The translations under genes were made by a program, and so were the position numbers. Positions 1 to 5,841 of a stretch of DNA of 8,332 nt are shown piece by piece. The DNA is from an uncultured Spirochaetales bacterium (GTDB taxonomy: Bacteria > UBP6 > UBA1177). Below the pieces are notes generated by a model. The model worked only from the letters and a program-made list of their open reading frames with translations, searched no databases and was not told where the DNA came from. Numbering within the stretch: position 1 is the stretch's first letter; each line of letters begins with the position of its first letter. The stretch is taken from NCBI GenBank assembly GCA_902780365.1, contig CACZFE010000067.1:1-8332 (forward strand), written 5' to 3'.

Positions 1-172
1 CGACGAGAGACTGGATTGCCCAAAACAGGATCCCGAAAGAGGCTCCCCAGTAAGCGCCGTAATTCGGCTCGATCGCAAAACCTATCGCTCCCGAAAGGAC
101 GGTCATCAGAATGAACATCAGAATCAGGACGAAAAGCGACTTGCGCTTGTTTTTCTCGATGAGTTCCCACAT
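1..172 (-). CDS. HtpX-like M48 family membrane zinc metalloprotease, N-terminal fragment (runs off the left edge)
   Basis: Only the first 57 codons are in the window. They begin MWELIEKNKRKS, followed by a hydrophobic segment (about residues 12-33) and the start of a second (about 41-57). This start, with a charged NKRKS stretch before the first membrane helix, is typical of the membrane M48 peptidases (HtpX-like) that sit beside LemA; the HEXXH zinc site would lie outside the window. Such proteases act in the inner membrane with a cytoplasmic active site and are linked to membrane-protein quality control. The gene starts 15 bases after the lemA stop on the same strand, so the two are probably one operon. 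I see no good Shine-Dalgarno directly upstream of the ATG (the leader is AT-rich), so translational coupling to lemA is plausible. The family call rests on the N-terminus and on context. Confidence 0.7.
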   Translation of the reverse strand, partial: MWELIEKNKRKSLFVLILMFILMTVLSGAIGFAIEPNYGAYWGASFGILFWAIQSLV

Positions 173-187
173 GATAAACTAATGATT

Positions 188-751
188 TCAGAAGTTTACC
201 TTCTGGGCTTCTTTTTCTTCCTTTTTCTCGATCTCGAAGAAATCGGACTGCTTGAAGCTGAACATTCCGGCGATTATGTTTGTCGGGAACATTTCGACAG
301 CGTTGTTGAAACTCATGACGGCGTCGTTGTAAGCCTGGCGCGCGAAAGCGATTTTGTTTTCAGTCGAGGTCAGCTCTTCCTGAAGGGCGAGGAAATTCTG
401 GTTTGCCTTGAGTTCCGGATAATTTTCGAAAGTGAGCAGCATTTTTGCAAGACTTGCATCAAGGTTCGCAGCAGCTGCGCTTACTTCCTTGACATCGCCT
501 TTGTTTACAGCCGACATCGCGGCGGCACGGGCTTCGGTGACTTTCACGAAAGTCTCGTTTTCGTGCTTCATGTAGCCTTTTGCTGTCTCGACAAGGTTGG
601 GGATGAGGTCAAAACGTCTTTTGAGCTGAACGTCGATCTGGCTCCATGAATTGCGGACGATGTTCCTGAGACCGACAAGTTTGTTGTAAAGCGCGCAGAA
701 AATAATTACGCAAAGAACGACAATCACCAATAAAATCACAAGAAAAGTCAT
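188..751 (-). CDS. lemA: LemA family membrane-anchored helical-bundle protein
   Basis: A 187-residue protein of normal LemA length. Residues 2-22 form one strongly hydrophobic helix. The family signature follows directly: YNKLVGLRN, then WSQIDVQLKRRFDLIPNLVE (about 36-55) and KGYMKHE. The C-terminal family block FPTNIIAGMF and FKQSDFFE is also present, followed by a charged EKKEEKEAQK tail. LemA proteins have a short outside N-terminus, one membrane helix and a cytoplasmic helical bundle; their biochemical role is not settled. The start is supported by a GGGAGG ribosome site (757-762 on the plus strand), five bases before the ATG. It is the upstream gene of a pair with an HtpX-like M48 protease 15 bases downstream, a recurrent bacterial pairing suggesting a shared envelope function. 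It is divergent from ileS. Confidence 0.95.
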   Translation of the reverse strand: MTFLVILLVIVVLCVIIFCALYNKLVGLRNIVRNSWSQIDVQLKRRFDLIPNLVETAKGYMKHENETFVKVTEARAAAMSAVNKGDVKEVSAAAANLDASLAKMLLTFENYPELKANQNFLALQEELTSTENKIAFARQAYNDAVMSFNNAVEMFPTNIIAGMFSFKQSDFFEIEKKEEKEAQKVNF

Positions 752-796
752 TGTTTCCTCCCTGAAAAAAACATGAAATCAATCCAAAAACGCAGA

Positions 797-824
797 ATTT
801 TAGCCGAAAAAAAGAAAAAAGCAG
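797..824 (-). promoter_or_regulatory. Possible weak promoter for lemA and the M48 protease gene
   Basis: On the minus strand a TAAAAT -10-like hexamer (797-802) lies 16 bases downstream of a poor -35-like CTGCTT (819-824), with a T-rich spacer. It would give a leader of roughly 38 bases before the lemA ATG. The -10 is good and the -35 is weak, so this is only the best candidate in the divergent region. Confidence 0.35.
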
Positions 825-832
825 TTTTTTTG

Positions 833-848
833 TCGTTACGCCGTCACG
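833..848. repeat. Two tandem octamers of the NCGTNACG type
   Basis: TCGTTACG (833-840) is followed without a gap by CCGTCACG (841-848). Each contains CGT-N-ACG, a 7-base interrupted palindrome. The same octamer in a longer run appears in the other large intergenic gap (5781-5812), and I found no copy inside any gene. The pair ends 8 bases before the ileS -35 hexamer and also lies upstream of lemA, so it could be a regulatory site for either gene, or simply a dispersed intergenic repeat. Confidence 0.6.
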
Positions 849-856
849 ATCCATCC

Positions 857-884
857 TTGACTTTAAAGCGAAAAAGACTAATAT
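857..884 (+). promoter_or_regulatory. Sigma70-type promoter of ileS
   Basis: TTGACT (857-862) and TAATAT (879-884) are separated by 16 bases. Transcription would begin near 891, giving a leader of only about 35 bases, too short for a T-box or other tRNA-sensing leader. A clear AAGGAG ribosome site (912-917) precedes the ileS ATG at 926 by 8 bases. Confidence 0.75.
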
Positions 885-925
885 TCCGCGTTTTTTTTAT
901 GCTTATTTAATAAGGAGTTTTTATT

Positions 926-3682
926 ATGGATTACAGCAAGACGCTCAATCTGCCGCAGACCGATTTCCCGATGAAGGCGAATCTTCCGGTCAAGGAAGTC
1001 GAAATTTTGAAAAAATGGGAAGAAAATAAGATCTATTCCAAAATCCTGGAGCAGAATGAAGGGAAACCTACATTCGTCCTTCACGACGGTCCGCCTTATG
1101 CCAACGGAAATCTGCACAACGGCCATATTCTCAATAAAACTCTCAAGGATTTTGTCGTAAAGTTCAAAAATATGACGGGGCTTTACACTGCCCTTATTCC
1201 CGGCTGGGACTGCCACGGTCTTCCGATCGAGCTCAAAACGGCAGAAAAGCTGGGCTCGAAGCGCAAAGAGATGACGAAAAGCCAGTTCCTGGAAGAGTGC
1301 AAGAAGTTCGCGATGAACTGGGTAAACACTCAGCGCGAAGGCTTCAAACGCATCGGCGTTCTGGCTGACTGGGATCATCCGTATATTACTCTCGATCCGA
1401 AATACGAAGGCTGCATCGCCCATCAGTTCGCGAAAGTCGTCGAATCAGGCGCGCTTTTCAAGGCAAAAAAACCTGTTTACTGGTGCACGAGCTGCGAAAC
1501 TGCGCTTGCAGAAGCCGAAATCGAATACGACAACCATCAGTCGCCTTCGATCTACGTAAAATTCCCGCTCATCGACAAACTCGAAGAACTTGAAGGAGAG
1601 AAGGTGAACTTCGTTATCTGGACAACGACTCCGTGGACTCTTCCGGCAAACCTTGCGATCGCTCTTAACCCCGAATTCAAGTATTCGGCAGTAAAATATG
1701 GCGGCGAAGTTTTCATCGTCGCAAGCGTTCTCAAAGATTCGTTCGTCCACGCTGTCAGAGCTGAAAATCCTGAAGTCGTCGCGGAATTCGACGCGATGAG
1801 ATTCGAAGGAATGAAGGCAAAACATCCGTTCATCGACCGCGAATCGATAATCGTCTATGCGGACTACGTCACTGCCGATGCAGGTACAGGCTGCGTCCAC
1901 ACGGCTCCCGGACACGGTGCCGACGACTATGTCACCGGCCTCAGATACGGCCTTGAGCCTTACGCTCCAGTCAACGGAAGCGGAATCATCGACGAAAATA
2001 TCCCCGTAATCGGCGGAATGCACGTTTTCAAGGCAAATCCTGTAATCACGGAACACCTTTACAACACAGGATACCTTCTCAACAAGCCGGGCGAAATGAT
2101 CGACCACAGCTATCCGCACTGCTGGAGATGCCACAAACCGGTCATTTTCAGAGCGACCGAGCAGTGGTTCATTTCGATGGACGACACGGGACTTCGCAAG
2201 AAATGCCTTGACGAAATCGCAAAAGTCCGCATGTTCCCTGAGTGGGGAAGAAAGAGAATAGTTCCGATGCTCGAAAAAGCTCCGAACTGGTGCATTTCGC
2301 GTCAGAGAAGCTGGGGCGTTCCGATAATCGCGTTCTCGTGCGACGACTGCGGCGAAAAGATCGTCGATGCGGCGATCGCGCACAAAGTCGCTGACGAAAT
2401 TTCCGAGAAAGGAATTCAGGTTTGGCATGATAAAACCGCTGCGGAATTCCTTCCTGCAGGTTTCAAATGCCCGAAATGCGGCGGCTCGCACATCAGCAAG
2501 GAAAACGACATCCTCGACGTATGGTTCGACAGCGGCGTAAGCTGGGCTAAAGTGCTCGACGGAAAGAGAGGCTTCGAATATCCGGCTGACCTTTACCTCG
2601 AAGGAAGTGACCAGCACCGCGGATGGTTCCAGTCTTCGCTTAAAATGAGCGTTCTCATCAACGGAAAAGCTCCCTACAAAAACCTCATCACGCACGGATT
2701 CATCGTTGACGAGAAGGGTGAAAAGATCTCTAAGAGCAAAGGCAACTTCATCGATCCGCAGGTCAAAATCAACAAATACGGCGCAGAAATCCTGAGACTC
2801 TGGGTCGCTTGCGAAGACTACAGCGACGACAACAGAATCGGCGATTCGATCATCGAAAGCTGCGCTACGGCATACAGAAAGATCAGAAACACGATCAGAT
2901 TCATGTTCGGTTTCGTCAACGATTTCGACCCCGAAACGATGAGCTTCAAGAAAGAGGAACTCACTTCGCTCGACAGATGGGCTTATCTCACATGGCAGGA
3001 AAGACTCAAAGACATCCGCGAATACTACGAAAACTACGAGTTCCACCGCGTCCACCACGAAATGCTCGATTTCTTCACGATCCCGATGAGCGCGATCTAC
3101 CTCGACATCATCAAAGACCGCTACACGATGCGCGCCGACGACAGAAGACGCAGAATGACACAGAGCGTCGTTTACTCGATACTTTCTGACGTTGTCAAAG
3201 CTCTCGCGCCGATCCTCAGTTTCACATGCGAAGAGGCTTACGGATACTTGAAGGGCGCAAAGAAGGAAAGCGTTTTCCTTGAGCAGTTCCCGGAATCAAA
3301 TTTCAACGACGAAGACGCTAAATTCCTTGAAGAATGGCAGACTGTCCTTGATGCGAAAAACGCAGTCCAGAAAAAGCTCGAAGTTCTGAGAGCTGACAAG
3401 ACAATCGGTCATTCGCTCGATGCAAGTGTGCAGATCTACTATGAAAACAATCCTGTCCTTGATTCTGAGCTTAGCAACCTTGAATCGATTTTCATAGTTT
3501 CCGAGTTCAAGAAAGCCGCTTCTGCGGAAGGACTTGAAAAAGTTGAGGATATGGATCTCTGGATCGGCGTAAAAACGGCTGAAGGCGAGAAGTGCCCGCG
3601 CTGCTGGAAGAAGAGAAAACTTCATGACTACACCGATGAAATCACCGGAATCTGCGAAAGCTGTTACGAAGCTGTAAAATAG
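926..3682 (+). CDS. ileS: Isoleucine--tRNA ligase (IleRS), bacterial type with C-terminal zinc finger
   Basis: A 918-residue class I aminoacyl-tRNA synthetase that charges tRNA(Ile) with isoleucine in the cytoplasm; the length is normal for the family. Catalytic signatures: the HIGH-type motif reads HNGH at 64-67 after PPYANGNL, GWDCHGLP is at 93-100, DVWFDSG at 531-537, and the KMSKS loop reads KISKS at 600-604. The CP1 editing domain, which hydrolyses Val-tRNA(Ile), shows WTTTPWTLPAN (232-242) and GTGCVHTAPGHG (from 320). The anticodon-binding helical domain follows. The C-terminus has the four-Cys zinc site of the ileS1 type: CPRC at 890-893 and CESC at 910-913. A second pair of Cys knuckles, CDDC (472-475) and CPKC (515-518), may bind another zinc. 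Start chosen at 926 because of the AAGGAG site 8 bases upstream. It has its own promoter and no visible terminator before the next gene 78 bases downstream, so some read-through is possible. Confidence 0.98.
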   Translation: MDYSKTLNLPQTDFPMKANLPVKEVEILKKWEENKIYSKILEQNEGKPTFVLHDGPPYANGNLHNGHILNKTLKDFVVKFKNMTGLYTALIPGWDCHGLPIELKTAEKLGSKRKEMTKSQFLEECKKFAMNWVNTQREGFKRIGVLADWDHPYITLDPKYEGCIAHQFAKVVESGALFKAKKPVYWCTSCETALAEAEIEYDNHQSPSIYVKFPLIDKLEELEGEKVNFVIWTTTPWTLPANLAIALNPEFKYSAVKYGGEVFIVASVLKDSFVHAVRAENPEVVAEFDAMRFEGMKAKHPFIDRESIIVYADYVTADAGTGCVHTAPGHGADDYVTGLRYGLEPYAPVNGSGIIDENIPVIGGMHVFKANPVITEHLYNTGYLLNKPGEMIDHSYPHCWRCHKPVIFRATEQWFISMDDTGLRKKCLDEIAKVRMFPEWGRKRIVPMLEKAPNWCISRQRSWGVPIIAFSCDDCGEKIVDAAIAHKVADEISEKGIQVWHDKTAAEFLPAGFKCPKCGGSHISKENDILDVWFDSGVSWAKVLDGKRGFEYPADLYLEGSDQHRGWFQSSLKMSVLINGKAPYKNLITHGFIVDEKGEKISKSKGNFIDPQVKINKYGAEILRLWVACEDYSDDNRIGDSIIESCATAYRKIRNTIRFMFGFVNDFDPETMSFKKEELTSLDRWAYLTWQERLKDIREYYENYEFHRVHHEMLDFFTIPMSAIYLDIIKDRYTMRADDRRRRMTQSVVYSILSDVVKALAPILSFTCEEAYGYLKGAKKESVFLEQFPESNFNDEDAKFLEEWQTVLDAKNAVQKKLEVLRADKTIGHSLDASVQIYYENNPVLDSELSNLESIFIVSEFKKAASAEGLEKVEDMDLWIGVKTAEGEKCPRCWKKRKLHDYTDEITGICESCYEAVK

Positions 3683-3702
3683 GTCATAAGTTAAAAAACT
3701 CT

Positions 3703-3729
3703 TTGAAAAAATCTGATTATAGGTATAAT
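3703..3729 (+). promoter_or_regulatory. Promoter of the Cys-rich lipoprotein gene
   Basis: A perfect TATAAT (3724-3729) lies 15 bases after TTGAAA (3703-3708). The spacer is short; an alternative -35 two bases earlier (CTTTGA, 3701-3706) would give 17. Transcription would begin near 3736, giving a leader of about 25 bases. A GGGAGG ribosome site (3750-3755) sits five bases before the ATG at 3761. The promoter lies wholly within the 78-base gap after ileS, so the lipoprotein gene is probably its own transcription unit. Confidence 0.75.
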
Positions 3730-3760
3730 GAAAAGGTTATAGTGTTTTTGGGAGGCAATT

Positions 3761-5686
3761 ATGAAAAAACTCTTTTTTATTCTGGCTTGTTTTTTGACCG
3801 CATTGATTATGTCATGCGGCGGCGGTTCAGAAGCTGAAGGCGGAGCATGCGAAAGCAGTTTCGACTGTCCGCTCGGTCAGACTTGTTCTTCCGGCAGATG
3901 CGTAAAGCCCGGTTCTGCAGATGACGGTTCCGGAGAAGGCGAAAGCGGCAGTGAAGATGGAACAGGAGGTGATGGAAATAATCAGGGCGGCGGCAATTCA
4001 GGCGGTCATGATGGAGATGACCAGACTGATGACGGAGATGTAGAGTACGACGAGGGTCCTATAACTGGAAACTGCGAACCCGGAAAAGTGCAGAAATGCG
4101 GATATCAGGGGGATCCTGTAACTGAAAATGTAGGTCCGTGCAAATCTGCTGAAAGAACCTGCAAGGAAGACGGAACCTGGGGAAAATGCGAAGGTGCTGT
4201 CGAACCAGTCTATGAGACAGGCGAAGAGCTCTGTACCAACGGCATTGACGATGACTGCGACGGAGAGGTCGATAATAAAAAGGGAAGCTGCATTGTTTAC
4301 TGGGGAACTGATGACACAGGTGACACCGATACAGGTGACAGCGGCGTTATTGATGTCGGTTACACGGGAGACTACGGTGATGCTTACCAGCTTCCGATTG
4401 ATGCTGAAATATGTAATGACACCTGTATTCCTATGAAAGCTGAATGTTTGTCTGCCGATATAGATGAGGGTGCATCAGAACTCTGCAACCAGGTCGACGA
4501 CGACTGCGACGGTATCGTTGATGAAGGCTGCCCGTGCTCACCTGGTCAGACTCAGTCTTGTTTCTTAGGACCTAAGAATTACAGAAATATCGGAACCTGT
4601 CAGGACGGTGTCCAGACATGTAAAGTTACGAATATGCGTGCAACGCAGGGTAAGTGGGGCGAATGTGTCGGCGGAATAGCTCCGTCGCTTGACAAGTGCG
4701 ACAATGCCGACAACAACTGCAACGGCTGTAAAGATGACAAGCTCTGTTGTGCTCCGCCTATCGACTGCGCTTTTGATATTGGAACGGCAACTCCTTTCGC
4801 TGATAAGATAATTGACGGTAAACAGATTTATGATACTGGTCACAAGTTCAACGATGCCGACACGGCAACTTGGGAATGGACTTTGTCGCAAGGTCCGTGC
4901 GACATAGTTCTTGGCAAAGTCAATTCTTATGTTAAAGCTGCAAAAACTCAGGGAGAACTTGGAACTTTTGCTGAGAGTGACAGAAAAACGGTCGTAAGCG
5001 GAGTTGGTTTGTCTCAGTTTAAAGTAAAATTCAGACTTTCTGGCAGTTACAAACTTCACCTCAAAGTTACTCGTGAAAACGGTGAAATTCATGAGTGTGA
5101 ATGGATTATAAAAGTTGAATCTGCGGGTCTTAGAATCGAGCTCTGCTGGGATAAGACAGGTAGCCACAGCTCGCCTACAAGCGGTCGAGATTTGGATCTG
5201 CACATGGGTAAAGATGGAAAGACAAGTACTTGGGAAAGTGGTGCTTGTTACTACAGCAGTAAAAATCCATCTTGGGGATATGGCGATACTCAAAACTATG
5301 ACAAAGAAGGAAATTTAAAAACCATGAAAAATCCTCGTCTTGATATGGATAATATCCGCACGGCTGGAGAACCTGAAAACATAAATGTTGACAATCCGAA
5401 TAACGGAGATGTTTTCAGAGTAGGAGTAAACTATTATTCATGGAGTGATTATGACCCATCTTCTTTGGAGACTCATCCGGTTATTAATGTCTACTGCGGC
5501 GGCACTTTAAGGGCAACTTACGGAGTAGATCCTCAGGTAACGAATTTCAAAAACAAAAATAATTTCTGGGAAGTTGTGGAAGTAACATGGGTTGGTGATT
5601 ATTCAAGTGATGCATGTGAACTTAATCTGAAATGGAATAATGGTTATATTATAAACTCATCCATGCCCAGTTATACTGACTGGTAG
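3761..5686 (+). CDS. Secreted Cys-rich lipoprotein with MopE-like metal-binding motifs and a C-terminal beta-rich domain
   Basis: A 641-residue protein with a lipoprotein signal peptide: MKK, a hydrophobic core, then the lipobox IMSC with acylated Cys19, followed by Gly. Residue +2 is not Asp, so outer-membrane or surface placement is likely. Next come a small Cys knot (C30, C36, C42, C47), a Gly/Asp/Ser/Glu-rich linker (about 51-100), and two similar Cys modules (about 105-171 and 259-325). Acidic DDDCDG-type motifs occur at 158-171, 242-254 and 313-325, matching the putative metal-binding repeat of MopE-like proteins (established family feature; metal not known here). Residues about 366-455 look like an Ig/PKD-type fold; 456-626 (LRIELCWD, DLDLHM, NPRLDMDN, PENI, FRVGVNYY, INVYCGG) resemble a domain frequent in myxobacterial surface proteins. 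There are 36 Cys in all. Its own promoter precedes it and a strong terminator follows. Role unknown; surface adhesion, metal binding or matrix building are guesses. Confidence 0.9.
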   Translation: MKKLFFILACFLTALIMSCGGGSEAEGGACESSFDCPLGQTCSSGRCVKPGSADDGSGEGESGSEDGTGGDGNNQGGGNSGGHDGDDQTDDGDVEYDEGPITGNCEPGKVQKCGYQGDPVTENVGPCKSAERTCKEDGTWGKCEGAVEPVYETGEELCTNGIDDDCDGEVDNKKGSCIVYWGTDDTGDTDTGDSGVIDVGYTGDYGDAYQLPIDAEICNDTCIPMKAECLSADIDEGASELCNQVDDDCDGIVDEGCPCSPGQTQSCFLGPKNYRNIGTCQDGVQTCKVTNMRATQGKWGECVGGIAPSLDKCDNADNNCNGCKDDKLCCAPPIDCAFDIGTATPFADKIIDGKQIYDTGHKFNDADTATWEWTLSQGPCDIVLGKVNSYVKAAKTQGELGTFAESDRKTVVSGVGLSQFKVKFRLSGSYKLHLKVTRENGEIHECEWIIKVESAGLRIELCWDKTGSHSSPTSGRDLDLHMGKDGKTSTWESGACYYSSKNPSWGYGDTQNYDKEGNLKTMKNPRLDMDNIRTAGEPENINVDNPNNGDVFRVGVNYYSWSDYDPSSLETHPVINVYCGGTLRATYGVDPQVTNFKNKNNFWEVVEVTWVGDYSSDACELNLKWNNGYIINSSMPSYTDW

Positions 5687-5713
5687 AAATCAATTAAAAT
5701 CCTGAAAATTTTG

Positions 5714-5746
5714 ATGCCGCCGTTTCAGTAACGGCGGCATTTTTTT
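5714..5746 (+). terminator. Rho-independent terminator of the lipoprotein gene
   Basis: A perfect 11-bp stem, ATGCCGCCGTT (5714-5724) with AACGGCGGCAT (5730-5740), closes a TCAGT loop and runs into seven T (5740-5746). It begins 28 bases after the lipoprotein stop. Read from the other strand the stem is followed by only a weak CAAAATTTT tract, so it may also slow the convergent glmS transcript, but it is clearly best oriented for the plus strand. Confidence 0.93.
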
Positions 5747-5780
5747 ATCGTTTTTATTGCGCGCCGATAAAATTTATCAA

Positions 5781-5812
5781 TCGTTACGGCGTTACCTCGT
5801 GACGACGTGACG
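5781..5812. repeat. Four tandem octamers of the NCGTNACG type
   Basis: TCGTTACG, GCGTTACC, TCGTGACG and ACGTGACG follow one another with an exact 8-base period. Three match NCGTNACG fully and the second differs at its last base. The first octamer is identical to the first octamer at 833-840. The run lies between the lipoprotein terminator and the glmS stop codon, in a convergent gap where a promoter operator is not expected. It looks like a dispersed intergenic repeat or a protein-binding array; its function is unknown. Confidence 0.65.
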
Positions 5813-5826
5813 ATGAAATTGAGATT

Positions 5827-5841
5827 ATTGGGATTGGGATT
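5827..5841. repeat. Short tandem ATTGGG hexamer at the glmS 3' end
   Basis: ATTGGG occurs twice in tandem (5827-5832, 5833-5838) and continues as ATT, running into the glmS stop codon at 5840-5842. On the glmS strand it reads CCCAAT repeats directly after the stop. It is short and could be chance or the remnant of a longer microsatellite. Confidence 0.4.

Noticed and set aside
182..649. Plus-strand open frame antisense to lemA
   Set aside because: lemA on the minus strand matches its family along its whole length and has a strong ribosome site; the antisense frame has neither.
807..831. A-tract/GCAG/T-tract as a terminator between lemA and ileS
   Set aside because: The stem is only A-T pairs, and the genes are divergent so no transcript needs to end here; it is better seen as promoter-region A/T richness.
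891..925. T-box or other amino-acid-sensing leader before ileS
   Set aside because: The predicted leader is only about 35 bases and has no specifier-like stem or antiterminator.
1445..3058. Long open frame of 537 codons antisense to ileS
   Set aside because: It lies wholly within ileS, has no recognisable domains, and its product is a composition shadow (rich in Phe, Val, Arg, Asp, Ser) caused by the codon bias of ileS on the other strand.
5743..5772. Inverted repeat TTTTATCG...CGATAAAA and the nearby GATAAAATTTATC palindrome as a glmS terminator
   Set aside because: The stems are AT-rich and no T-tract follows on the minus strand; the pairing may be chance in an AT-rich gap.
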